From positions 1 to 12,881 of the forward strand of contig CAVCAW010000054.1 in assembly GCA_963600315.1 (NCBI GenBank): a stretch of DNA of 12,881 nucleotides. Direction: 5' to 3'. The DNA is from UBA6382 sp963600315 (GTDB lineage: Bacteria; Bacteroidota; Bacteroidia; Bacteroidales; Bacteroidaceae). A model generated the notes under the pieces. That model did not search any database. It saw nothing but the letters and a program-made list of their open reading frames with translations, and was not told the DNA's origin. This document shows positions 1 to 7,296 of the stretch, one piece after another; position 1 is the first letter of the stretch, and every line of letters starts with the position of its first letter. The position numbers and the translations under genes are program-made.

Positions 1-159
1 AATCTTGTCCTCGCGGAGCAACCATCCCAAGCCCAGCAAGAAATCCTTCTCTGTCAGCTTAGTGGTTTTCTTAATAGCTTTGAACGACAACCCGTCAGAT
101 TCTCCTACGAGAGTCTCATAGATTACTCCCGCAATCGTGCCTGCTTTTGTCTGCAACAT
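1..159 (-). CDS. Winged helix-turn-helix domain protein (N-terminal part, truncated by window edge)
   Basis: Reading the minus strand from an ATG at 159-157 gives 53 uninterrupted codons to base 1, beginning MLQTKAGTIAGVIYETL and ending GLGWLLREDKI. I recognise this as the start of the short (roughly 70-80 residue) winged helix-turn-helix proteins widespread in Bacteroidales (DUF2582-like). The visible part has a first helix (about residues 5-17), a helix-turn-helix-like stretch (about 24-50) with the sequence LTEKDFLLGLGWLL, and the charged LREDK lead-in to the missing wing. There is no Shine-Dalgarno; the sequence before the ATG is A-rich, as usual in this phylum. The family is presumed to bind DNA, but its targets are not known to me. 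The C-terminus lies outside the window. Family call is from memory of related sequences. Confidence 0.8.
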   Translation of the reverse strand, partial: MLQTKAGTIAGVIYETLVGESDGLSFKAIKKTTKLTEKDFLLGLGWLLREDKI

Positions 160-304
160 AATGTTTCTGTTTTTGTATTTGATAGTTAATATTCAAGAGG
201 AACCTAATTTCAGAGAACGGATGCGCACCCCAAAGTGGAGCTTTCATGGTGTTGAATTTAGCCTGACACCACTGTCAACCATTTTTCTTTTTGTGTTCCT
301 ATTG

Positions 305-333
305 CAAAGTTACAATCCTTTCATGGGCGCAAA
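305..333 (-). promoter_or_regulatory. Putative Bacteroidota promoter for the winged-helix gene
   Basis: On the minus strand the sequence reads TTTGC (complement of 329-333), then TAACTTTG (complement of 305-312), with 17 bases between TTTG and the second box. This matches the Bacteroides consensus TTTG (-33) and TAnnTTTG (-7), although the usual spacing is nearer 19-20. The transcript would start near 297-300 and have a 5' leader of about 140 bases before the ATG at 159. Transcription itself is inferred. Confidence 0.5.
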
Positions 334-644
334 GAAAAAAAACAAACTTATTTTCAACACAAACAGACTCATTTCCTACAAACTTTATGCGTTATGACGC
401 AGAATTATACAAATTACAACATGCACTTTACAAAATATCAACAGAACGGATTGAGATTACCATGAAGGGAATTCTAAAGATTTGCAACCGGCTGGAGTAT
501 ATAGAAAAAGACCGACAGTCATTGACTGATGACGGCAGAGTTCCATTCCCGCCAAGAGGCATCAGACCACGAAGCACACTGACGGAGACAATAAAATTAT
601 GAATTATTATCATTACACGGCTAAAAAATGTCGCTAGAAAGTAG

Positions 645-652
645 TATTTTTG
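645..652 (+). promoter_or_regulatory. Putative -7 box of the lon promoter
   Basis: TATTTTTG is an exact match to the Bacteroidota -7 consensus TAnnTTTG. No TTTG lies 17-21 bases upstream, so the -33 element is weak or absent. Transcription would begin around 655-660, leaving a leader of about 65-70 bases to the preferred lon start at 725, or under 20 bases to the alternative ATG at 674. Confidence 0.5.
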
Positions 653-724
653 CAATTCTTTTGATAATAGGGTATGCAGCCATTTTGCTTAGCGGCTGCC
701 AAACTTCATAAACAACACCTAATT

Positions 725-3184
725 ATGAGTGCAGATTCAAATATGTCACCTTATTCTCTCATCGCCGATTTTGACGGCAACGTGGAGGAAATATTTAATA
801 TCGACCTTAACACTGAGACGGTGCCGGTGATACCGCTCCGCAATATGGCGATATTTCCCGGCATTGTGGTTCCCGTGGCTATAGAGCGTCCGTTTTCAGC
901 TGCGGTGGTGCGAAAGGCTATGGAAAGCAATGCTATAATCGGAGCCGTTAGTCAAATCAAACCTGAAGTAGAAGACCCCAAGAAGAATGACATCTACGAC
1001 ATAGGAACCTTTGTGAAGGTCATACGCATTTTGGAGTTGCCTAACGGGGGCATAACCGCTTTGTTGCAGGGATTCTGCAGATTCTGCATCACGGGATTCA
1101 GCAAAAGACAGGGTGTATATCGTGCAACCGTACTGCCGCTCTACGAGAAGAACTTCAACGAGGACGACAAGGAGTTTGCTGCCATAATGGATACGGTCAA
1201 GGAACGCACCAATAAATTGGTTTCGCTCAGCGACAGTCGTTCTGACGAAAGCAATTTTGCCATAAACAACATAAAGAACAAAATCTTCCTGCTCAACTTC
1301 GTGTGCACCAACATTGCTTTTGACACGGAGGAGAAAATCGAGATTTTGCGCGAAACCAGCCCTAAGCAGAGAGCAATCAAACTGCTCACCGCTCTGAACA
1401 CACAGATGCAGCTCGCCACCCTCAAGGCTAACATACAGCGCAAGACGAGAGAGGACCTTGACCAACAGCAGCGTGAATACTTCCTGCAACAGGAAATACG
1501 CAACATACAGGAGGAGCTCGGAGACGACAGCAACAGCGAGATAATGGACTTTCAAGAGAAGCTTGCCTCGCTCACGCTACCCGACAACACCAAGGCTACG
1601 CTTGAAAAGGAAATCCGCAAACTTGAGCACATGCATCAGCAAAGCCCTGACTACAACGTGCAGTACAACTATCTGCAGACCGTGCTGAGCTTGCCATGGA
1701 ACGTCTACTCTGATGACAATATCGACATTCACAAGGCAGAGAAGACTCTCAATACCGACCACTATGGCATAGAGAAGGTTAAGAAGCGCATACTGGAGCA
1801 CCTGGCAGTAGTGAAGAAGCGCGGAGACTTCAAGGCTCCCATCATCTGCCTGTTTGGCCCTCCGGGAATTGGTAAGACATCGCTCGGCAAAAGCATCGCC
1901 GCTGCCATGGGACGCAAGTACGTCAGAGTTTCGCTAGGCGGCGTACACGACGAGGCGGAAATCCGCGGACATCGCCGCACATACATAGGAGCCATGCCAG
2001 GCCGCATCATCAAGAACCTGATAAAGTGCGGAACATCCAATCCCGTCTTCGTGCTTGACGAGATAGACAAGGTGACACAACAGACCCTCAACGGCGACCC
2101 CACATCGGCTCTACTCGAAGTGCTTGACCCTGAGCAGAACAGCGCATTCCACGACAACTTCGTGGACCTGGACTTTGACCTGTCAAAGGTGATGTTCATC
2201 ACCACCGCCAACAATATCGGCGATATTCCCGGTCCGCTCCGCGACCGCATGGAGATGATTGAAATGAGCGGCTACATCACTGAAGAAAAAATAGAGATAG
2301 CCAAGCGCCACCTTGTGCCCAAGGCTAAGGCTGAAAATGGACTGCAAGACACACCACAGCTGAAGTTCAGTAAGCAAGCGCTTGAGGAAATCATTGAACA
2401 CTACACCAGAGAGAGCGGCGTGAGAACGTTGGAAAAGAAAATCAATGAAATCTTCCGCAAGGTGGACTATGAGTATGCCTGCGACGGACAAATAAGCACC
2501 GCAACCATCAAGCCCGCCGACATCAAGACATTCCTGGGCAAACCGCAATTCACGCGCGATATCTATGAAGGCAACCAGTATGCCGGAGTTGTGACAGGAC
2601 TTGCATGGACTTCGGTCGGCGGCGAAATACTCTTCATCGAGACGAGCCTCAGCAGGGGTAAGGGCGGTAAAATCTCGCTTACAGGCAACCTCGGCGATGT
2701 GATGAAAGAGTCGGCCACCATCGCACTCGAATACATCAAAGCACATGCTGAAGAATGGGGCATTGACTATAGGATATTCAACAACTACAACATTCACATC
2801 CACGTGCCTGAAGGAGCCACACCCAAAGACGGTCCTTCAGCAGGCATAACCATAGCGACATCAATCGCTTCGGCACTGACGCAGCGCAAGGTGAAAGACA
2901 AGATTGCCATGACTGGTGAAATAACACTGAGAGGCAAGGTGCTGCCAGTGGGTGGAATCAAGGAAAAGATTTTGGCAGCAAAAAGAGCTGGCATCAACAC
3001 CATCGTTCTTTGCAAAGACAATCGCAAGGATATTGAAGATATCCCTTCCATCTATGTTGACGGCATCACGTTTCAGTATGTAGAAAATGTAAGCGACGTG
3101 CTGTCAATCGCCCTGCTGAAGGAAAAAGTTGACCACCCTATTGAGTTTGTCATTGAAGACGAATCTCCAGCAAAAGAGGCTTGA
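725..3184 (+). CDS. lon: ATP-dependent Lon protease (LonA type)
   Basis: Cytoplasmic AAA+ protease that unfolds and degrades damaged and short-lived regulatory proteins as a hexamer. From the ATG at 725 the protein is 819 residues, close to the LonA norm (E. coli 784). Domains in order: LON substrate-binding N-domain (about 33-235, opening with VIPLRNMAIFPG), a helical linker rich in charged residues (about 235-345), the AAA+ module with Walker A GPPGIGKT (378-385) and Walker B VFVLDE (441-446), and the C-terminal protease. The catalytic dyad is present: Ser705 in DGPSAG and Lys748 in GGIKEK, with the same 43-residue spacing as Ser679/Lys722 of E. coli. An in-frame ATG at 674 would add 17 residues (MQPFCLAAAK...) that do not look like a normal Lon start; an ATG at 743 is also possible. 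The tgt start codon is only 39 bases downstream, suggesting cotranscription. Confidence 0.97.
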   Translation: MSADSNMSPYSLIADFDGNVEEIFNIDLNTETVPVIPLRNMAIFPGIVVPVAIERPFSAAVVRKAMESNAIIGAVSQIKPEVEDPKKNDIYDIGTFVKVIRILELPNGGITALLQGFCRFCITGFSKRQGVYRATVLPLYEKNFNEDDKEFAAIMDTVKERTNKLVSLSDSRSDESNFAINNIKNKIFLLNFVCTNIAFDTEEKIEILRETSPKQRAIKLLTALNTQMQLATLKANIQRKTREDLDQQQREYFLQQEIRNIQEELGDDSNSEIMDFQEKLASLTLPDNTKATLEKEIRKLEHMHQQSPDYNVQYNYLQTVLSLPWNVYSDDNIDIHKAEKTLNTDHYGIEKVKKRILEHLAVVKKRGDFKAPIICLFGPPGIGKTSLGKSIAAAMGRKYVRVSLGGVHDEAEIRGHRRTYIGAMPGRIIKNLIKCGTSNPVFVLDEIDKVTQQTLNGDPTSALLEVLDPEQNSAFHDNFVDLDFDLSKVMFITTANNIGDIPGPLRDRMEMIEMSGYITEEKIEIAKRHLVPKAKAENGLQDTPQLKFSKQALEEIIEHYTRESGVRTLEKKINEIFRKVDYEYACDGQISTATIKPADIKTFLGKPQFTRDIYEGNQYAGVVTGLAWTSVGGEILFIETSLSRGKGGKISLTGNLGDVMKESATIALEYIKAHAEEWGIDYRIFNNYNIHIHVPEGATPKDGPSAGITIATSIASALTQRKVKDKIAMTGEITLRGKVLPVGGIKEKILAAKRAGINTIVLCKDNRKDIEDIPSIYVDGITFQYVENVSDVLSIALLKEKVDHPIEFVIEDESPAKEA

Positions 3185-3223
3185 ATCATTACACAGCACT
3201 AACCTTTATCACATCCAGAACAA

Positions 3224-4357
3224 GTGACTTTTCAACTTGAATACACCGACAACAACGGGACAGCAGCTCGAGCTGGTATAATCCAGACTGCCCACGGCGC
3301 CATAGAGACTCCCATATTCATGCCGGTAGGCACTCTTGGAAGTGTCAAGGGGGTGCATCTGCACGAACTTCTTGACGACATCAAAGCGCAGATAATACTC
3401 GGCAACACGTATCACCTATACCTCAGGCCAGGCACCGAAATAATAAAGAAGGCGGGCGGACTACACAAGTTCAACGGATTTGATCGCCCCATGCTCACTG
3501 ACAGTGGCGGCTTTCAGGTATTCTCGCTCTCGGGCATACGCAAAATAACGGAAGAAGGATGCGAATTTCGTTCACACATTGACGGGAGCAAGCATTTCTT
3601 CTCACCCGAGAGGGTTATGGACATAGAGCGTTGCATCGGGGCCGACATCATGATGGCCTTCGACGAGTGCCCACCAGGAACGTCTGACTATTCCTATGCC
3701 AGCAAATCGCTCAAGCTCACTCACAATTGGCTAGAGCGTTGCTTCAAGCGGTTTAACACCACCGAGCCACTATACGGCTACAAGCAGTCGCTGTTCCCCA
3801 TCGTGCAAGGATGTGTCTACAAAGATTTGCGACAGGAGAGTGCACGCTTTGTGACGCAGTTCAACGCTGACGGATATGCCATCGGCGGACTTGCGGTCGG
3901 AGAACCGGCAGAGAAGATGTATGAGATGATAGAGACGGTCAATGAGATTCTTCCCACCGATCGTCCACGCTACCTTATGGGAGTGGGAACGCCGGTGAAC
4001 ATTCTCGAGGGGATAGCGCGAGGGGTCGACATGTTCGACTGCGTGATGCCTACGCGAAACGGACGCAATGCTATGCTCTTTACCGCCAATGGTGTCATCA
4101 ACATGAGGAATCAAAAATGGCACGACGACTTTTCTCCCATAGATACCGATGGAACATCCTACGTAGACCACACCTACACCAAAGCCTATCTGCACCACTT
4201 GTTCAAAGCGAAAGAGTTGCTGGCTCTACAGATAGCCTCCATCCACAACTTGGCATTCTACCTATGGCTTGTAGGTCAAGCGCGCAAGCACATTCTGCAG
4301 GGAGATTACAGCACTTGGTACCGCAACATGATACCGCAACTCAGCCGCAGACTGTAG
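3224..4357 (+). CDS. tgt: Queuine/preQ1 tRNA-guanine transglycosylase
   Basis: Exchanges guanine-34 in the anticodon wobble position of tRNAs with GUN anticodons (Asp, Asn, His, Tyr) for preQ1, a step of queuosine formation. The 377-residue protein starts at a GTG (3224), giving MTFQLEYTD, which fits the family N-terminus; no upstream ATG fits. Seen motifs: ETPIFMPVGT (about 29-38), TDSGGFQVFSL containing the general-base Asp, GGLAVGE for base recognition, and DMFDCVMPTR starting at residue 269, the motif holding the nucleophilic Asp. The zinc site is degenerate: aligned without gaps to E. coli Tgt, Cys302, Cys304 and Cys307 correspond to Gly310, Ser312 and Asp315, while the zinc-ligand His is kept as His341 in SIHNL. 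From memory, other Bacteroidales Tgt proteins also lack these cysteines, so this is probably a lineage trait and not decay. It lies 39 bases after lon, same strand. Confidence 0.96.
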   Translation: MTFQLEYTDNNGTAARAGIIQTAHGAIETPIFMPVGTLGSVKGVHLHELLDDIKAQIILGNTYHLYLRPGTEIIKKAGGLHKFNGFDRPMLTDSGGFQVFSLSGIRKITEEGCEFRSHIDGSKHFFSPERVMDIERCIGADIMMAFDECPPGTSDYSYASKSLKLTHNWLERCFKRFNTTEPLYGYKQSLFPIVQGCVYKDLRQESARFVTQFNADGYAIGGLAVGEPAEKMYEMIETVNEILPTDRPRYLMGVGTPVNILEGIARGVDMFDCVMPTRNGRNAMLFTANGVINMRNQKWHDDFSPIDTDGTSYVDHTYTKAYLHHLFKAKELLALQIASIHNLAFYLWLVGQARKHILQGDYSTWYRNMIPQLSRRL

Positions 4358-4633
4358 CGAACGCTCCAAAACGACCGACAAATGCAGATATAGATATTGC
4401 AGCGAACACACAATGAGATAATTTCATATAGGCAAGAGACATTTTAATCGATGGAAGACACACACGGAGCAACAGACAATAACGAAATCCAGGGCACGGC
4501 ACGCAAAGCCACTGGGCCATTTGCACGGTTAGCAAGAGTGTGCCAATATGCAGCCAAGGCTTTGTTACGCTCCCACAAGCTTTTTTCCGGAAAACGCAGC
4601 AAACGAGAAAACAGTACGAAGGGAAGCACCCCT

Positions 4634-5734
4634 ATGCTGAACAAGATAGACTTCTATATTATAAAGACGTTTATCGGCACATACATTTTCTCCATTGCGC
4701 TGATAATACTCATTGTAATTGTCTTTGACTTCAACGAGAAAATCGACAAACTGACCACCGCTCACAACGAGATGGGCATATCGTGGGGAAAAATAGCCGT
4801 CGACTACTACCTGAATACCATTCCGTACTTCAGCAACCTCTTTAGTTCGCTGTTCGTGTTTATTTCCGTGATATTCTTCACATCGAAGTTGGCAGACCGA
4901 TCAGAGATTATCGCCATGAGAGCCAGCGGAATGAGTTTCAAGCGCATTCTGCGTCCCTATATTATTTCCTCCACCCTCATAGGATTGGTAACCCTTGTAC
5001 TCGGGGCTTTCGTCATCCCCCACTCCACAAAGATACGCACCGACTTCGAAAACAAATACATCAAGAAACGACAGATTTCCTCCGTTGAAAATCTGCAGCT
5101 TCAGGTTGACACTGGGGTGATAGCTTTCTTCTCATATTTCGACAGCGACTCAAAATCAGGCACGGGCTTCTCGCTCGACAAGTTTCACAACAAAAAGCTC
5201 ATGTCGCACCTCACCGCCCTGCGCATTCAGTATGACACACTATCTGACACTAGATATCGTTGGCACATCTACAACTATCAGATACGCCAGGTACACGGCA
5301 TGCGCGAGGATATTACCTCGGGCAACGAACTTGACACTATCATAACTGTTGAGCCGTCGGATCTCGTCTACAACCGCAATCAGCAGGAGACGATGACCAC
5401 TCCGCAGATAAGCGACTACATCAACAAACAGCGTTTGCGCGGATCAGCCAACCTGAGCACCTTTGAAATTGAATATCACAAGAGGTTTGCATCAGCCTTT
5501 GCCGCATTGATACTGACAATCATCGGAGTCTGCCTATCGTGCGAAAAGCGCAAAGGCGGAATGGGACTTTCACTCGGACTCGGACTCGGACTGAGTTTCG
5601 GCTACATCCTTTTCCAGACCATCTCATCGGCCTTTGCCACCAAAGCGGGTATGCCAGCGATGCTAGCCACGTGGATTCCGAACATTATCTTTGCTCTTGT
5701 TGCGTTTTGTCTGTACAGGCGGACGCCCAAATAA
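4634..5734 (+). CDS. LptF/LptG-family LPS-export permease
   Basis: Inner-membrane permease of the LptB2FG transporter, which extracts lipopolysaccharide from the inner membrane and feeds it to the periplasmic bridge. The 366-residue protein has the family plan: three N-terminal membrane segments (about 13-33, 65-84, 109-128), a periplasmic beta-rich domain (about 135-280), then three more segments (about 286-303, 312-334, 343-362). AMRASGMS at 94-101 matches the coupling-helix region that contacts the ATPase LptB. I chose the ATG at 4634 because MLNKIDFYIIKTF matches the usual family start and is preceded by AAGGGA ten bases upstream. The frame stays open to an ATG at 4451, which would add 61 hydrophilic, basic residues not typical of the family. 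Whether this is LptF or LptG cannot be decided here; it resembles the LptG-like copy that I recall near tgt in other Bacteroidales. The helicase starts 21 bases after its stop. Confidence 0.92.
   Translation: MLNKIDFYIIKTFIGTYIFSIALIILIVIVFDFNEKIDKLTTAHNEMGISWGKIAVDYYLNTIPYFSNLFSSLFVFISVIFFTSKLADRSEIIAMRASGMSFKRILRPYIISSTLIGLVTLVLGAFVIPHSTKIRTDFENKYIKKRQISSVENLQLQVDTGVIAFFSYFDSDSKSGTGFSLDKFHNKKLMSHLTALRIQYDTLSDTRYRWHIYNYQIRQVHGMREDITSGNELDTIITVEPSDLVYNRNQQETMTTPQISDYINKQRLRGSANLSTFEIEYHKRFASAFAALILTIIGVCLSCEKRKGGMGLSLGLGLGLSFGYILFQTISSAFATKAGMPAMLATWIPNIIFALVAFCLYRRTPK
5572..5589 (+). repeat. Three tandem copies of hexamer ACTCGG inside the permease gene
   Basis: Three perfect in-frame copies of ACTCGG encode the alternating Leu-Gly run LGLGLGL at the start of membrane segment five. 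Gain or loss of a copy would keep the frame. The protein pattern is common in this family, so the repeat may simply follow from codon choice. Confidence 0.7.
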
Positions 5735-5755
5735 CCTTATTTTCATCATTACATC

Positions 5756-7063
5756 ATGTACTTTGACGAGTTACCACTTGACGATCGTATACTTGACGCC
5801 CTCTATGAAATGCGCTATGACACGTGTACTCCCATTCAAGAGAAGACTATACCGCTACTGCTAGAAGGCAATGACATAATAGGCATTGCTCAGACAGGTA
5901 CAGGCAAGACCGCTGCCTATCTGCTGCCCGTGCTCAACAAGCTCTGCACTAACCCCAACAAGGATAGCGTAACCAAATGTCTCATAATGGTTCCTACGCG
6001 CGAGTTGGCCATACAGATTGACAATGCCATTGAGGCTTTTTCTTATTATCTGCCGATTTCAAGTATCGCAATATATGGTGGAAATGATGCCATACGCTAT
6101 TCGCAGGAACTCAAGAGTTTGAAGCTCGGGGCCGACATTATTATCGCCACACCTGGTCGTCTGCTCTCACATCTCCAACTAGACAACACTGATTTCAGCA
6201 ACATCTCCTATTTCATTCTCGACGAGGCAGACCGAATGCTTGACATGGGATTTTCAGATGACATAATAAACATAGCCACACACTTGCCGAAGGAGCGACA
6301 GACTATGCTCTTTTCTGCCACCATGCCAGAGAACATTCGCAAGTTCGCCAAATCGCTGTTGCGCAATCCTGTTGAAGTGCGCATCGCCGTCTCAAAACCA
6401 GCAGCTGGCATCAACCAGCAAGCCTACCTGTGTGAGGAATATAACAAAATGGAGTTGGTACAACACCTATTCGAAGAACGACCACCCAAAAGAGCCATTA
6501 TCTTTGCTTCTTCAAAGATCAAGGTCAAAAAGCTGGCCGAAAAACTTAAGAAAGGTGTAGTAAAAGTGTCAGACATGCACTCCGACCTATCACAGGAAGA
6601 GCGAAACAAAGTAATGCAGAACTTCAAAAACGGTCATCTCAACGTACTCGTAGCCACCGATATCATTGCACGCGGCATCGACATCAACGACATTCAAACG
6701 GTTATCAACTACGACGTGCCGCACGATGCCGAAGACTACATACACCGCATAGGCCGAACAGCCAGAGCTGGCAAACAAGGTCAGGCAATAACCTTTGTAA
6801 GCAAAGACGACAATATCTATTTCAAGAAAATAGAAAAGGTCATCGGCAAACCCATCAAGAAAACACATTTCCCTGAAAAAGACAGCGGCAAAGCGACCAA
6901 AGATGAACAGCGCAACAAGGACAAAGGAACAGATTCTAACAAGAAAAAACACACGCACAACCGACACCATAGACCAGAGAAGAAATCTGCCACGGCATCA
7001 GCAAAGAAGTCTACATCACACAAAGCAAAGACTCAACACGAGGCTCCCGAAAGTGCATCATGA
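5756..7063 (+). CDS. DEAD-box ATP-dependent RNA helicase, RhlE-like
   Basis: ATP-dependent helicase that separates short RNA duplexes, with likely roles in ribosome assembly, mRNA turnover or cold growth. All core motifs of the family are visible in the 435-residue protein: Q motif with TPIQ (25-28), motif I AQTGTGKT (45-52), PTREL (80-84), TPGR (132-135), motif II DEAD (156-159), SAT (187-189), motif V TDIIARGID (301-309) and motif VI HRIGRTAR (330-337). Two RecA-like domains end near residue 370. The remaining 65 or so residues form a Lys/His/Ser/Thr-rich, probably disordered basic tail, likely to bind RNA nonspecifically, as in RhlE-type helicases. The ATG at 5756 gives MYFDELPLDD, the expected phenylalanine-containing start. 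It lies 21 bases after the permease stop and is the last gene of the plus-strand run. The exact subfamily (RhlE against other DEAD groups) is an inference. Confidence 0.93.
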   Translation: MYFDELPLDDRILDALYEMRYDTCTPIQEKTIPLLLEGNDIIGIAQTGTGKTAAYLLPVLNKLCTNPNKDSVTKCLIMVPTRELAIQIDNAIEAFSYYLPISSIAIYGGNDAIRYSQELKSLKLGADIIIATPGRLLSHLQLDNTDFSNISYFILDEADRMLDMGFSDDIINIATHLPKERQTMLFSATMPENIRKFAKSLLRNPVEVRIAVSKPAAGINQQAYLCEEYNKMELVQHLFEERPPKRAIIFASSKIKVKKLAEKLKKGVVKVSDMHSDLSQEERNKVMQNFKNGHLNVLVATDIIARGIDINDIQTVINYDVPHDAEDYIHRIGRTARAGKQGQAITFVSKDDNIYFKKIEKVIGKPIKKTHFPEKDSGKATKDEQRNKDKGTDSNKKKHTHNRHHRPEKKSATASAKKSTSHKAKTQHEAPESAS

Positions 7064-7201
7064 GAAGTGCATTTATGCATAGAGGCTATAATACATTTTC
7101 CCGCTTTGCAGCAATTTCACTCTAAACTAAGCAGTCCGACAAAATTCAAAAAGGCATAAATCACAAGTCCGAAAGCCTACAACTAAGTACATTTGGATAC
7201 A

Positions 7202-7245
7202 ATTAAAAGGGCTGGATTCATATTCTTGAATCCAGCCCTTTTAAT
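7202..7245. terminator. Bidirectional intrinsic terminator between converging helicase and pyrD genes
   Basis: A perfect 19-bp inverted repeat (7202-7220 and 7227-7245) with a six-base loop has a GC-rich core, GGGCTGGATTCA and its complement, flanked by AAAA on the left and TTTT on the right. On either strand the stem is therefore followed by a T tract, as expected of a shared rho-independent terminator. It lies 138 bases past the helicase stop and 51 bases past the pyrD stop. The rest of the 233-base gap (7064-7296) shows no other feature. Confidence 0.9.
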
Positions 7246-7296
7246 CAGGGTTAGCACCTATCTAATTTGTGTTACTGCCTAGCTTCCACAAGCATA

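Larger units (their letters stand above)
160..724. other. Intergenic region between the divergent winged-helix gene and lon
   Basis: This 565-base stretch has no gene I can support. It contains the minus-strand leader and promoter of the winged-helix gene (160-333), an A-rich segment (334-350), and the lon promoter box near 645-652. A plus-strand ORF from an ATG at 387 to a stop at 602 would encode 71 residues starting MRYDAELYKL. It has no recognisable domain, no clear promoter box and no obvious ribosome-binding site, so I leave it as unassigned rather than call a gene. No tRNA, IS end or terminator hairpin was seen. Confidence 0.6.

Noticed and set aside
674..724. Longer lon start adding MQPFCLAAAKLHKQHLI
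   Set aside because: The added residues look like neither a signal peptide nor a usual Lon N-terminus; the ATG at 725 leaves a normal protein and leader.
896..1555. Antisense ORF of 219 codons inside lon
   Set aside because: It mirrors the codon structure of lon, has no recognisable domain and lies wholly within a well-supported gene.
2183..2803. Antisense ORF of 206 codons inside lon
   Set aside because: Same reason: a shadow of the lon reading frame with no promoter or family resemblance.
4117..4416. ORF of 99 codons overlapping the end of tgt in another frame
   Set aside because: Most of it lies inside the conserved tgt frame, and its Arg/Ser/His-rich translation is typical of a shadow frame.
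7068..7079. Small inverted repeat TGCAT-TT-ATGCA after the helicase gene
   Set aside because: A two-base loop cannot form a stable hairpin, and the adjacent perfect terminator explains the region.
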